Below are positions 17,459 through 26,016 of a DNA stretch of 64,000 nucleotides, piece by piece. The number at the start of each line of letters is the position of its first letter. The stretch's first letter is position 1. This DNA comes from Brachybacterium sp. EE-P12. Lineage in GTDB: Bacteria; Actinomycetota; Actinomycetes; Actinomycetales; Dermabacteraceae. Below the pieces are notes generated by a model. It was not told where the DNA came from, ran no database searches, and saw only the letters and a program-made list of their open reading frames with translations. Position numbers and translations under genes: made by a program. The DNA lies in contig NZ_QXCP01000006.1 in assembly GCF_003711805.1 (NCBI RefSeq), forward strand, positions 310,001-374,000, read 5' to 3'.

Positions 17459-18445
17459 ATGAGCGATGTCGAGTGGCACAGCGTCGCCCTCGCACCGATC
17501 GTGCTCGTCCACGGCACCGAGGGCCTGATCGCCGATCGCGCCGTCCAGCGCCTGCGCGCACTGGCGAAGGAGGCCGATCCCTCGGTCGAGGTCCACGACC
17601 TCTCGGGGGAGTCCCTCGGCGCCGGCGCCCTCGCCCAGGTCGCGAGCCCCTCCCTCTTCGGCGAGCCGCGGCTGGTGGTCGTGCCCGAGCTGCAGTCCGC
17701 CCCCGACGCGCTCGTCCTGGAGCTGCTGGACTACGTGAAGGCGCCCGAGCAGGACGTCACCCTCGTGCTCGTCCACCGCGGCGGCAACCGCGGCAAGAAG
17801 CTCCTGGACGCGCTGAAGAAGGCGGGCGTGCCCCGGGTGGACGCGAGCCCGGTCAAGCGCGCCGCCGACAAGCAGGCCTTCGTCGCCGCCGAGTTCGCGC
17901 GGGCCCGACGCCGCATCCAGCCCGAGGCGGCCGTCGCGCTCGTGGACGCCTTCGGCACCGATCTCGCAGAGCTCGCCGCGATCAGCCGCCAGCTCATCGA
18001 GGACTCCACCCCGGAGCCCGGCCAGCAGGCCGAGCAGGTCACCGTCTCCGACGTCCGCGCCCTGACCTCCGGGCGCGTGGAGTCGACCGCCTTCGCCGTC
18101 GCCGATGCCGCGATCGCGGGGAAGGAGCAGGAGGCCCTCCAGCTGCTGCAGCAGGCCCAGCTCGCCGGCGCCGACCCGGTCCCGATCGTCGCGGCGATCG
18201 CCTCGAAGGTGCGGTCGCTCGCGAAGGTCTCCGCACCCGGCGCGACGCCCCGCTCCCTCGGGATGCCCGACTGGATGCTGCGCAACCTCTCCCGGGAGGC
18301 GAGGAACTGGAATGACCGCTCCCTGGCCCGGGCGATCGAGGCTGTCGCCCGCGCGGACCACGAGGTCAAGGGGGCCGGGCGCGATCCGCGCTGGTCGGTG
18401 CAGCGAATGGTCATGGAGCTGTGCCGGGCGCGCCGCGCCCGCTGA
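17459..18445 (+). CDS. holA: DNA polymerase III delta subunit
   Basis: The 328-residue protein is the clamp-loader subunit that opens the sliding clamp. It shows the HolA pattern: IVLVHGTEGLIADRAVQRLR at the N-terminus in place of a canonical P-loop, then FGEPRLVVVPELQSA, LVLVHRGGNRGKKLLDALKK, and the lid and collar regions with SGRVESTAFAVADAAIAGK. Length and placement between comEC and rpsT are those usual in actinobacteria. The ATG at 17459 has GAGGAG nine bases upstream. It ends at a strong hairpin shared with convergent rpsT. Confidence 0.9.
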   Translation: MSDVEWHSVALAPIVLVHGTEGLIADRAVQRLRALAKEADPSVEVHDLSGESLGAGALAQVASPSLFGEPRLVVVPELQSAPDALVLELLDYVKAPEQDVTLVLVHRGGNRGKKLLDALKKAGVPRVDASPVKRAADKQAFVAAEFARARRRIQPEAAVALVDAFGTDLAELAAISRQLIEDSTPEPGQQAEQVTVSDVRALTSGRVESTAFAVADAAIAGKEQEALQLLQQAQLAGADPVPIVAAIASKVRSLAKVSAPGATPRSLGMPDWMLRNLSREARNWNDRSLARAIEAVARADHEVKGAGRDPRWSVQRMVMELCRARRAR

Positions 18446-18476
18446 GCACCGGCACGAGCTCCCCCGGACATGAGGA

Positions 18477-18506
18477 AGCCCGGTGCGCATCGCTGCGCAC
18501 CGGGCT
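18477..18506. terminator. Bidirectional hairpin terminator between holA and rpsT
   Basis: agcccggtgcgca (18477-18489) and tgcgcaccgggct (18494-18506) form a perfect 13-bp stem with a 4-base loop. It lies between two convergent stop codons. Confidence 0.75.
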
Positions 18507-18545
18507 CCCGGCGCCCCGGAGGGCCGGCCCCTCAGGGGCCGATGA

Positions 18546-18812
18546 TCACTTGGCGACGCCCGCGACCAGCTTGGCGAGACCGGACTTGCGGTTCGCGGCC
18601 TGGTTCTTGTGGATGACGCCCTTGGACACGGCCTTGTCGAGCTTGCGCGAGGCGGACTTCAGCGCCTCGTCCGCGGCGGCGGCGTCGCCGGTGGAGACGG
18701 CGGCCTTGACCTTGCGGACGTAGGTCTTCAGCTCGGACTTGACGGCGCGGTTGCGCAGACGAGCCTTCTCGTTCGTCGCGTTGCGCTTGATCTGGGACTT
18801 GATGTTTGCCAC
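18546..18812 (-). CDS. rpsT: 30S ribosomal protein S20
   Basis: The 88-residue basic protein is S20, which binds 16S rRNA. It begins [20 protein letters not shown] (the first codon is GTG, read as Met) and ends with a Lys/Ala-rich helix containing [18 protein letters not shown], a hallmark of the family. GGAGAAG lies about seven bases before the GTG at 18812. Its candidate promoter is about 210 bases upstream, so the mRNA has an unusually long leader. S20 is known to control its own translation in E. coli; whether the leader serves that here is open. Confidence 0.95.
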   Translation of the reverse strand: MANIKSQIKRNATNEKARLRNRAVKSELKTYVRKVKAAVSTGDAAAADEALKSASRKLDKAVSKGVIHKNQAANRKSGLAKLVAGVAK

Positions 18813-19002
18813 GAAGACTCTTCTCCAGTGTTGCTGAGGTGGATCATCCCGGACTGCCGAGGAACGGAGCCGACGGGGACGGCGGTGGGGAATCGCCTGG
18901 AGACGTCGGCACCGGAGTCGCTGCCACGGGTACTCGCCCGGGTCGCACGGACCGCCCAACCCCTGAGACACTTCGGGAGGACACCCCTGCGCACACCGAA
19001 CG

Positions 19003-19031
19003 GTATGTCACACATACGAGGAGAGATGCTA
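19003..19031 (-). promoter_or_regulatory. rpsT promoter region with a palindrome at the expected transcription start
   Basis: Read leftward, TAGCAT (19031-19026) is a good -10. The predicted start near 19019 abuts the palindrome gtatgt-gtg-acatac (19017-19003). The gap 18813-19100 otherwise holds no gene and is mostly the leader of rpsT. Confidence 0.4.
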
Positions 19032-19100
19032 GCAGAGGCCCAGGTGCAGGCCTGTGCAGGTGTGCGGCGTGTCTCCCGCCGGCCCCGCGGGCGCTCCCGC

Positions 19101-19733
19101 TCAGCTCGTGGCGCGCACGGCCGCGACGACGCGGTCGAAGCGCTCCCGGTCCAGCCGCGCCCCCTCCCGGCGCACCGCTGCGGGGGACAGGCGCAGCAGC
19201 CGGTCGGCGCGCACCTCGGAGGGGCGCCCCTGTCGGTCCCAGTCGCCGGCGCCGATGTCCACCCAGGTGGCGCCGTGCTCGTCGGTGCGCGTCGCGCCCG
19301 CCTCGGTGCGATCGCGCGAGGTGAGCATGAGCGAGACCAGCACGGTGCCGGAGCCGTCCGTGCCGCCGACGGCCGCGTCCTCCTCGGCGAGCACGAGCAC
19401 CGGACGGTCCTTCCCGCGGGTGGTGTCCTCCTCGTAATGCACCCACGCCCAGACGATCTCGCCCGGATCGGGGCGGTCGTCCTCGTGCGGGTCGTAGCTC
19501 GGGCGCAGTGGGACGCCCGGGCGGCGGTCGGCGAGCGCGGCGGAGCCGTCGGCCCCTCGGCTGTCGACCCCTCGAGGGTCGGGCGCCTGACCGGATCCGG
19601 CGCGGTCCCCGGCGCCGCGCTGCTGCTCGGCGGCGCGCAGCGCGGCGCGTCCGAGGCCCCGCACGCCCCGCCGCACCGAGGGGTCGCGGGCGAGGGAGCG
19701 CACGGTCGAGGACAGCCGGGAGAGCAGCGACAT
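19101..19733 (-). CDS. PemK/MazF-like protein with N-terminal extension
   Basis: The 210-residue protein has a basic N-terminus of about 80 residues, rich in Arg and disordered in character. A PemK/MazF-type domain follows with GEIVWAWVHYEEDTTRGKDRPVLVLAEEDA and VLVSLMLTSRDRTEAG in separate strands. The core of canonical MazF is an RNA interferase, with the conserved 'G.I.W......G...RP.L' pattern seen here. No antitoxin-like small gene lies next to it, so a chromosomally domesticated role is as likely as a toxin role. The ATG at 19733 has AGGAAG about ten bases upstream. It is divergent from the ATP-grasp gene. Confidence 0.75.
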   Translation of the reverse strand: MSLLSRLSSTVRSLARDPSVRRGVRGLGRAALRAAEQQRGAGDRAGSGQAPDPRGVDSRGADGSAALADRRPGVPLRPSYDPHEDDRPDPGEIVWAWVHYEEDTTRGKDRPVLVLAEEDAAVGGTDGSGTVLVSLMLTSRDRTEAGATRTDEHGATWVDIGAGDWDRQGRPSEVRADRLLRLSPAAVRREGARLDRERFDRVVAAVRATS

Positions 19734-19779
19734 GGTTCTCGCTTCCTGGGCGGAGCGCCCACGGGAGGATGCTGGACGG

Positions 19780-19788
19780 TGTGAGAAT
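19780..19788 (+). promoter_or_regulatory. Extended -10 giving a leaderless ATP-grasp mRNA
   Basis: TGTGAGAAT is an extended -10; GAGAAT is followed by exactly seven bases and the ATG at 19796. Confidence 0.55.
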
Positions 19789-19795
19789 GGTAGGC

Positions 19796-21445
19796 ATGTC
19801 AGACACCTCGCTGTTCCGCGGCGCCCGGACGGGAGCGGGCGGTGACGAGATGTTCACGCCCGAGGGGGCCGTGCGCCCCACCTACCGGGCCCTCCACGAC
19901 GCGCTGGCCGGACTCGGGCTCGAGGAGTTCCGCGCCCGCTCGGAGTCACTCGCCCGCAGCTATCTCGACCAGGGCATCACCTTCGACTACGCGGGGGAGG
20001 AGCGTCCCTTCCCGATCGACGCGATCCCGCGCGTGATCGACGCCGAGGAGTGGACGGAGGTCTCCGCGGGCGTCGCCCAGCGGGTGCAGGCCCTGGAGGC
20101 CTTCCTGGACGACGTCTACGGCGACCGGCGTGCGATCGCCGACGGCGTGATCCCCGAGGAGCTCGTGACCTCCTCGAGCTATGTCGTCGATGCGGTGCGC
20201 GGCTACCGGCCCGCGAACGGCGTGCGCCTGCACGTGGCCGGCATCGACCTGGTGCGCGACGGGGACGGCGGCTTCCGCGTGCTCGAGGACAACGTGCGCA
20301 CCCCCAGCGGCGTGAGCTACGTGCTCTCCAACCGCCGCGCCATGGCGCAGGGCTTCCCCGAGCTGTTCGCCGACCGGCCCGTGCGCCGCGTGGGCGAGTA
20401 CCCGGGCCGGCTGCTCGCCGCGCTGCAGGCCGCCGCCCCGGACACCGCCGGCGAGGAGGCCACCGTCGTGGTCCTCACCCCCGGCCGCTACAACAGCGCC
20501 TACTTCGAGCACTCGCTGCTCGCCCGCACCATGGGCGTCGACCTCGTGGAGGCCTCCGATCTCGTCGAGCGGGGCGACCGCATCTACATGCGCACCACCG
20601 CCGGGCTGCGTCGCGTCGACGTGATCTACAAGCGCACCGACGACGACTTCCTCGATCCCGAGGTGTTCCGTCCCGACTCGATGCTCGGCGTGCCGGGCCT
20701 CGTCCGGGCGGTGCTCGCCGGCAATGTCGTGCTCGCCAACGCCCTCGGCAACGGCATCGCCGACGACAAGCTCACCTACACCTACGTCCCGGACCTCGTG
20801 CGCTACTACCTCGACGAGGAGCCGATCCTCCGCAACGTCGACACCTGGCGGCTCGAGGAGCCCGACTCCCTCGCCGAGGTGCTCGACCGGCTCGCGGAGC
20901 TCGTGGTCAAGCCCGTGGACGGCTCCGGCGGCAAGGGCATCGTGATCGGCCCCGCGGCGACCGCGGGCGAGCTCGACGCCCTGCGCGAGCGGCTGCGTGC
21001 CGACCCTCGCGGCTGGATCGCACAGCCGGTCGTGCAGCTCTCCACCATCCCCACCCTCGTCGAGGACGGGCCCGAGCCCCGCCACGTGGACCTGCGTCCG
21101 TTCGCCCTGAACAGCGGCGAGGACGTGTGGGTGCTGCCCGGCGGGCTCACCCGGGTCGCCCTGCCCCGCGGCGAGATGATCGTGAACTCCTCCCGCGGCG
21201 GCGGCTCGAAGGACACCTGGGTCCTCGCCGCGGCGCGCCCCGCCGCACCCGCGGGGACCGCGTCCGGAGCGGGTGAGGAGATCGACGAGGGCATCGAGGA
21301 CCCCACCGACGACAGCCGCGACCAGTTCGACGACCCGCTCGGCGAGGAGACCGAGGAGCGGGCCTCCGAGCCCGATCCGGTCACCTCCGCCATCCCGATC
21401 ATCGAGGCCGACGACGAGGAGGAGGGGCGCGATGATGCTCAGTAG
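19796..21445 (+). CDS. Circularly permuted ATP-grasp protein
   Basis: The 549-residue protein belongs to the circularly permuted ATP-grasp type 2 family (DUF404/DUF407). Signatures include FRVLEDNVRTPSGVSYVLSNR, VVVLTPGRYNSAYFEHSLLA, DVIYKRTDDDFLDP, NALGNGIADDKLTYTYVPDL and VVKPVDGSGGKGIVIGP, the last being the nucleotide-binding loop. The family is thought to ligate or modify peptides together with its alpha-E partner, which overlaps it here by 14 bases; the reaction is not established. The C-terminus after residue about 480 is an acidic, disordered tail. No ribosome site is clear, and a leaderless start fits. Confidence 0.88.
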   Translation: MSDTSLFRGARTGAGGDEMFTPEGAVRPTYRALHDALAGLGLEEFRARSESLARSYLDQGITFDYAGEERPFPIDAIPRVIDAEEWTEVSAGVAQRVQALEAFLDDVYGDRRAIADGVIPEELVTSSSYVVDAVRGYRPANGVRLHVAGIDLVRDGDGGFRVLEDNVRTPSGVSYVLSNRRAMAQGFPELFADRPVRRVGEYPGRLLAALQAAAPDTAGEEATVVVLTPGRYNSAYFEHSLLARTMGVDLVEASDLVERGDRIYMRTTAGLRRVDVIYKRTDDDFLDPEVFRPDSMLGVPGLVRAVLAGNVVLANALGNGIADDKLTYTYVPDLVRYYLDEEPILRNVDTWRLEEPDSLAEVLDRLAELVVKPVDGSGGKGIVIGPAATAGELDALRERLRADPRGWIAQPVVQLSTIPTLVEDGPEPRHVDLRPFALNSGEDVWVLPGGLTRVALPRGEMIVNSSRGGGSKDTWVLAAARPAAPAGTASGAGEEIDEGIEDPTDDSRDQFDDPLGEETEERASEPDPVTSAIPIIEADDEEEGRDDAQ

Positions 21446-22349
21446 GATCGCCGACGCGATGTTCTGGATCGGCCGCTACGTGGAGCGGGCGGACCAGACC
21501 GCGCGCATCCTCGGCGTCTCCCTGCAGTCGATCACCGAGGACGCCTCCCTCGACCCCGCGGGCGCGTGCGCCGGGGTGTACGGGATCTTCGGGATCACCG
21601 ACGTGCCGGCCGCCGACCTCACCGTCCAGCGGGTGCTGGACCGCCTGGTCACGGACCGGCAGAGCCCCTCCTCCGTCGCCGGCGCCCTGCAGGCCGCGCG
21701 GGAGAACGCCCGCGGGGTGCGCGAGGCGCTCTCGACCGAGGTGTGGGAGTCGCTGAACACCACCACGCTCGGCATGCCGCGCGGGGTGCGGCCCTCCCGC
21801 ATGCACGGCGCCTTCCAGTTCGCCAAGGACCGCTGCGCCGTGGTCGACGGTCTCCTGGACGCCTCCATGACCCGTGACGAGGCCTGGCTGTTCCTCCGCG
21901 TCGGACAGCTGCTCGAACGCGTCGACATGCTCGCCCGGAACCTCCAGGCCCACGACCTCGAGGACTCCTCGGACGCCGCGACCGTGCTGCTGCTGCGCTC
22001 GTGCAGCGCGCACGAAGCGTACATCCGCTCCTACCGCGGCCGGGTGAGGGCGGCGCGTGCGATCGAGTTCCTGCTGCTGGACTCGATCTTCCCCCGCTCT
22101 GCCGCGTACTGCCTCAGCGAGATCGACGAGGCCCTCGAGACCCTCGCCAAGCTGCACGGCAACAGCTTCGACCGCCTCGGCACCGCGGAGCCGGGGCGGC
22201 GGATCGTCGGCCGGGCGCTCGCGAGCCTGCGCTTCCGCCAGCTCGAGGACATCACCGAGGACTTCGAGGACGAGATGGAGCAGCTCCAGCGCGTCACGGG
22301 AGCAGTGACCAGAGCGCTGGGGACGACGTACTTCGACCCAGCGAGCTGA
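21432..22349 (+). CDS. Alpha-E domain-containing protein
   Basis: The 305-residue all-helical protein begins MMLSRIADAMFWIGRYVERA and contains WESLNTTTLGM and LLLDSIFPRSAAYCL, signatures of the alpha-E (DUF403) family. The pair ATP-grasp/alpha-E is conserved across bacteria and usually followed by a transglutaminase-like protease gene; none is present here. The gene overlaps the upstream one by 14 bases, so the two are translated together. Either of two adjacent ATG codons (21432 or 21435) may be the start; GGAGG precedes them. Confidence 0.88.
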   Translation: MMLSRIADAMFWIGRYVERADQTARILGVSLQSITEDASLDPAGACAGVYGIFGITDVPAADLTVQRVLDRLVTDRQSPSSVAGALQAARENARGVREALSTEVWESLNTTTLGMPRGVRPSRMHGAFQFAKDRCAVVDGLLDASMTRDEAWLFLRVGQLLERVDMLARNLQAHDLEDSSDAATVLLLRSCSAHEAYIRSYRGRVRAARAIEFLLLDSIFPRSAAYCLSEIDEALETLAKLHGNSFDRLGTAEPGRRIVGRALASLRFRQLEDITEDFEDEMEQLQRVTGAVTRALGTTYFDPAS

Positions 22350-22371
22350 GCCGGCGACGACAGGAGACCTG

Positions 22372-22575
22372 ATGGGATCGAGAGCCCGGATCACCGCAAC
22401 GACGGCCGGGGGTCTGTGCGCCGACGCCCTGCCCCACCTCGCGACCGCGGCTGCGGGCGGGCGCCCGTCGGGAGGCCTTCGGCCTCGGCGCGGTCACCTG
22501 CTTCGTCCGGGCGGTATGGGGGAGCGGGTCCTGGGGTTCGACGGCCCCGGGTCCGGGATCGGGACCGTGCGATGA
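22372..22575 (+). CDS. Possible small protein of unknown function
   Basis: This 67-codon frame starts at an ATG with AGGAG six bases upstream, and its TGA overlaps the ATG of the next gene by 4 bases. Those are the two features that make it a candidate. The predicted peptide is rich in Gly, Arg and Ala, resembles nothing I recognise, and occupies the place where a transglutaminase gene is usually found in this operon type. It could be a translated linker, a degraded gene, or noise in high-GC DNA. Confidence 0.3.
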   Translation: MGSRARITATTAGGLCADALPHLATAAAGGRPSGGLRPRRGHLLRPGGMGERVLGFDGPGSGIGTVR

Positions 22576-23222
22576 ACGCGACGGACGGGCCGGGAGAGGC
22601 AGCGCCGCTGCTGCTCGGGTATCCGTTGCGCGGGAGCTGGCGGGCGGAGAACAGCCCGGCGAGCCGAGTGCCCAGCCACGGCACCTCGGCCTTCGCCCTG
22701 GACCATGCACTCGATCTGGTGCCGGTCGACGAGCGTGGGCGCTCCGCCCCGATCCGTCCGCGCTCCTTGCTGCGCTCGGAGCCGCCGGAGGTGTTCCACG
22801 GCTTCGGCCGGGAGGTGCTGAGCCCGACCAGCGGCGTCATCGAGACCGTCCACGACGGGGAGGCAGACCATGCCGCTCATCGCGGCGTCCCCTCCATCTG
22901 CTACGCGCTGACCCAGGGGCGCCGGGTCGTGGCCGGATGGCGGGCGGTGGCCGGCAACCACGTCATCCTGCGTGCGCGCCATGGCGACGAGCCGGTCCAC
23001 GTCGTGCTCTGCCACCTGCGCCGAGGCAGCATCGCCGTGCGTCGCGGTCAGGAGGTCACGCCCGGAGAGCCGATCGCCCGCTGCGGGAACTCGGGCAACA
23101 GCACCGAACCGCATCTGCATCTGCAGGCCATGACCGCTGCAGAGCCCCGGTCCGCCCGGCCGGTCGCGTTCACCTTTCCCGGCGGGCTGCCACGCAACGG
23201 CACCGTGGTGCAGGTGCAGTGA
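22572..23222 (+). CDS. M23-like peptidase domain protein
   Basis: The 216-residue protein resembles M23/LytM metallopeptidases. The first zinc motif is in SHGTSAFALDHALDLV (His and Asp), GNHVILRA and HVVLCHLRRGSIAV follow, and the final His pair is in STEPHLHLQ. Members cleave peptidoglycan cross-bridges outside the cell, but this protein has no signal peptide or membrane segment, so it may act inside, be released otherwise, or be non-hydrolytic. The ATG at 22572 is the likely start, because an in-frame upstream extension has no family sequence. It lies downstream of the ATP-grasp/alpha-E pair. Confidence 0.75.
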   Translation: MNATDGPGEAAPLLLGYPLRGSWRAENSPASRVPSHGTSAFALDHALDLVPVDERGRSAPIRPRSLLRSEPPEVFHGFGREVLSPTSGVIETVHDGEADHAAHRGVPSICYALTQGRRVVAGWRAVAGNHVILRARHGDEPVHVVLCHLRRGSIAVRRGQEVTPGEPIARCGNSGNSTEPHLHLQAMTAAEPRSARPVAFTFPGGLPRNGTVVQVQ

Positions 23223-23346
23223 CTGCCGCCGTGTGACGTCCGCCGGAGGTGCCGGGACGAGGGCGGTCCGCCGGCGTGATGCGTGAGACCATGGGTCGAT
23301 GCCCGGCGTGCGCTCGCGCGCCCGGCTCCCATCGACGAGAGGACGA

Positions 23347-25230
23347 ATGCCGGTGACTCCGAGGATCGCTGCCGATGAGGCCCTGGACATCCAGCCCGCA
23401 TCGACGCCCCAGGAGCGGCTGCGCAACTTCTGCATCATCGCGCACATCGACCACGGCAAGTCCACCCTCGCCGACCGGATGCTGCAGATCACCGGCATCG
23501 TCGAGGAGCGGGCGATGCGCGCCCAGTACCTCGACCGCATGGACATCGAGCGCGAGCGCGGCATCACCGTGAAGAGCCAGGCCGTGCGCATGCCCTGGCA
23601 GGTCGACGGCGTGGACTACGCCCTGAACATGATCGACACCCCCGGGCACGTGGACTTCACCTACGAGGTCTCCCGCTCCCTCGCCGCCTGCGAGGGCGCG
23701 ATCCTGCTGGTCGACGCCGCCCAGGGCATCGAGGCGCAGACGCTCGCGAACCTGTACCTCGCGATGGAGCACGACCTCACCATCATCCCGGTGCTGAACA
23801 AGATCGACCTGCCGGGCGCGGAGCCCGAGAAGTACGCGGCCGAGATCGGCCAGCTCGTCGGCGTGGACCCCGAGGAGGTGCTGCGCGTCTCCGGGAAGAC
23901 AGGCGTGGGCGTGCCCGAGCTGCTCGACCACGTGGTGCGCACCCTCCCCGCCCCCGAGGGGCAGGTCGAGGCGCCCTGCCGTGCGATGATCTTCGACTCC
24001 GTCTACGACACCTATCGCGGCGTGGTCACCTACGTCCGCGTGGTCGACGGGTTCCTGAGGTCCCGCGACCGGATCGACATGATGTCCACCGGCGCCCACC
24101 ACGAGCTGCTCGAGATCGGGGTGAGCTCCCCGGAGCCGCACCCCACCCAGGGGATCGGCCCCGGCGAGGTCGGCTACCTCATCACCGGCGTGAAGGACGT
24201 GCGCCAGTCCAAGGTGGGCGACACGATCACCACCTCCGTGCGCGGGGCCGAGGAGCCGCTGGCGGGCTACGCCGACCCCAAGCCGATGGTGTACTCCGGC
24301 CTGTTCCCGATCGACGGCTCGGACTACCCGATCCTGCGCGACGCCCTGGACAAGCTCAAGCTCAACGACGCGGCTCTCGTGTACGAGCCGGAGACCTCGA
24401 CCGCCCTCGGCTTCGGGTTCCGCGTCGGCTTCCTGGGGCTGCTGCACCTGGAGATCGTCCGCGAGCGGCTCGAGCGCGAGTTCGACCTCGACCTCATCTC
24501 CACCGCCCCGTCCGTCGTCTACGACGTGGTGATGGAGGACGGCACCGAGGTCGAGGTGCTGAACCCTTCCGACTTCCCCGAGGGGAAGGTCCACTCGATC
24601 GCCGAGCCCGTCGCCCGCGCCACCATCCTCGTTCCCAGCGAGTTCATCGGCGCGGTCATGGAGCTGTGCCAGTCCAAGCGCGGGAACCTCGGCGGCATGG
24701 ACTACCTCAGCGAGGACCGCGTCGAGCTGCGCTACACGCTGCCGCTGGCGGAGATCGTCTTCGACTTCTTCGATCAGCTGAAGTCGAAGACCCGCGGCTA
24801 CGCCTCCCTCGACTACGACGTCTCCGGCAGCCAGACCGCCGATCTCGTCAAGGTCGACATCCTCCTGCAGGGCGAGCCGGTCGACGCGTTCAGCGCGATC
24901 GTCCACCGCGACAAGGCCTACTCCTACGGCGTCGACATGTCCGGCAAGCTCAAGAACCTCATCCCGCGCCAGCAGTTCGAGGTCCCGATCCAGGCCGCGA
25001 TCGGCTCGCGCATCATCGCCCGCGAGAACATCCGCGCCATGCGCAAGGACGTGCTCTCGAAGTGCTACGGCGGCGACATCTCCCGCAAGCGCAAGCTGCT
25101 GGAGAAGCAGAAGGAGGGCAAGAAGCGCATGAAGAACATCGGCTCCGTCGAGGTGCCGCAGGAGGCGTTCATCGCCGCGCTCTCCTCCGACGCCGCCGAG
25201 CCCTCGAAGGACGAGAAGAAGAAGAAGTGA
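23347..25230 (+). CDS. lepA: Elongation factor 4 (LepA) GTPase
   Basis: The 627-residue translational GTPase matches LepA along its length. It has G1 [10 protein letters not shown]2/G3 [11 protein letters not shown] and [16 protein letters not shown]4 NKIDLP, then EF-G-like domains and the LepA-specific C-terminal domain with [20 protein letters not shown] and [21 protein letters not shown]. It acts on ribosomes during initiation or back-translocation. The ATG at 23347 has AGAGG a few bases before it. An in-frame ATG at 23299 would add 16 residues and cannot be ruled out. The stop overlaps the next gene by 4 bases (GTGA). Confidence 0.95.
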   Translation: MPVTPRIAADEALDIQPASTPQERLRNFCIIAHIDHGKSTLADRMLQITGIVEERAMRAQYLDRMDIERERGITVKSQAVRMPWQVDGVDYALNMIDTPGHVDFTYEVSRSLAACEGAILLVDAAQGIEAQTLANLYLAMEHDLTIIPVLNKIDLPGAEPEKYAAEIGQLVGVDPEEVLRVSGKTGVGVPELLDHVVRTLPAPEGQVEAPCRAMIFDSVYDTYRGVVTYVRVVDGFLRSRDRIDMMSTGAHHELLEIGVSSPEPHPTQGIGPGEVGYLITGVKDVRQSKVGDTITTSVRGAEEPLAGYADPKPMVYSGLFPIDGSDYPILRDALDKLKLNDAALVYEPETSTALGFGFRVGFLGLLHLEIVRERLEREFDLDLISTAPSVVYDVVMEDGTEVEVLNPSDFPEGKVHSIAEPVARATILVPSEFIGAVMELCQSKRGNLGGMDYLSEDRVELRYTLPLAEIVFDFFDQLKSKTRGYASLDYDVSGSQTADLVKVDILLQGEPVDAFSAIVHRDKAYSYGVDMSGKLKNLIPRQQFEVPIQAAIGSRIIARENIRAMRKDVLSKCYGGDISRKRKLLEKQKEGKKRMKNIGSVEVPQEAFIAALSSDAAEPSKDEKKKK

Positions 25231-26012
25231 GCACCCCGCCCGGTCCCCTGCCCGAGTCGGCGCCGCGTCGCCTGGACCCGCTCGAGGTCGCGCTCGAGCC
25301 GGGAGGGGGACGTCTCGGCGCCGTGTGCACCGTCGCCCAGCTCTTCGAGGTGCGCGAGCGCTCCCTCATGAGCGGCATCGACAAGCGCCCGGCCGACGGG
25401 CCCGTCACCCTGCTCACCCACGGCGTGCTCGGTGACGTCCAGGGCGATCGCGAGCACCACGGGGGGATCTTCAAGGCCGTCTACGCCTACTCGCGCGAGG
25501 TGCGCGAGGCTTACGCCGCCGCGCTCGGCAGCGAGCTGCCCGACGGGTTCTTCGGCGAGAACCTCGTCACCGTCGGCCAGGACACCGACCATGCCGTGAT
25601 CGGGGAGCGCTGGCGGATCGGTGGCGCCGAGCTCGAGGCGACCTGCCCCCGCAACCCCTGCGGCACCTTCGCCGCCTGGATGGGGGACCGGCGCTGGGGC
25701 CGCGCCTTCACCGAGCAGGGACGAGCCGGCGCCTACTTCCGCGTGCGCGTCGAGGGCGAGGTGCGCGCCGGGGACACGATCGAGGTGCTCGAGCGTCCCG
25801 AGCACGGCGTGACCATCGCCGACGCCTTCGTCGGCCTGGACGCCGCGCAGGCCGGCGCGCTGCTGGACTGGGCCGAGGAGAGCGGCACCGTGCTGTACGA
25901 CAGCCTCGCCGGCGCGGCGCTGCGGGTCCTCTCCCGCGGCGGCCAGGAGCGGGACTTCCCGGACCGGCTGCGCTCCACCGGCCGAGGGCTCGGGCTCGGC
26001 ATGGGGCTGTGA
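25227..26012 (+). CDS. MOSC domain-containing protein
   Basis: The 261-residue protein has a YiiM-type MOSC domain with [32 protein letters not shown] and the Cys-bearing [17 protein letters not shown] domains handle molybdenum cofactor or bound sulfur and in YiiM help detoxify N-hydroxylated compounds. No molybdenum genes lie nearby. The GTG start at 25227 is within the lepA stop, and its own stop is followed four bases later by hemW, so lepA, this gene and hemW are one translational unit. Confidence 0.82.
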   Translation: MSTPPGPLPESAPRRLDPLEVALEPGGGRLGAVCTVAQLFEVRERSLMSGIDKRPADGPVTLLTHGVLGDVQGDREHHGGIFKAVYAYSREVREAYAAALGSELPDGFFGENLVTVGQDTDHAVIGERWRIGGAELEATCPRNPCGTFAAWMGDRRWGRAFTEQGRAGAYFRVRVEGEVRAGDTIEVLERPEHGVTIADAFVGLDAAQAGALLDWAEESGTVLYDSLAGAALRVLSRGGQERDFPDRLRSTGRGLGLGMGL

Positions 26013-26016
26013 CCGC

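Noticed and set aside
22350-22571. Remnant of a transglutaminase gene between the alpha-E and M23 genes
   Set aside because: About 220 bases only, and none of the frames shows a Cys-His-Asp transglutaminase pattern; no pseudogene can be supported.
23299-23346. Upstream ATG for lepA
   Set aside because: The added 16 residues are Arg/Ser-rich without LepA similarity, and ATG 23347 has a ribosome site; kept as a stated alternative only.
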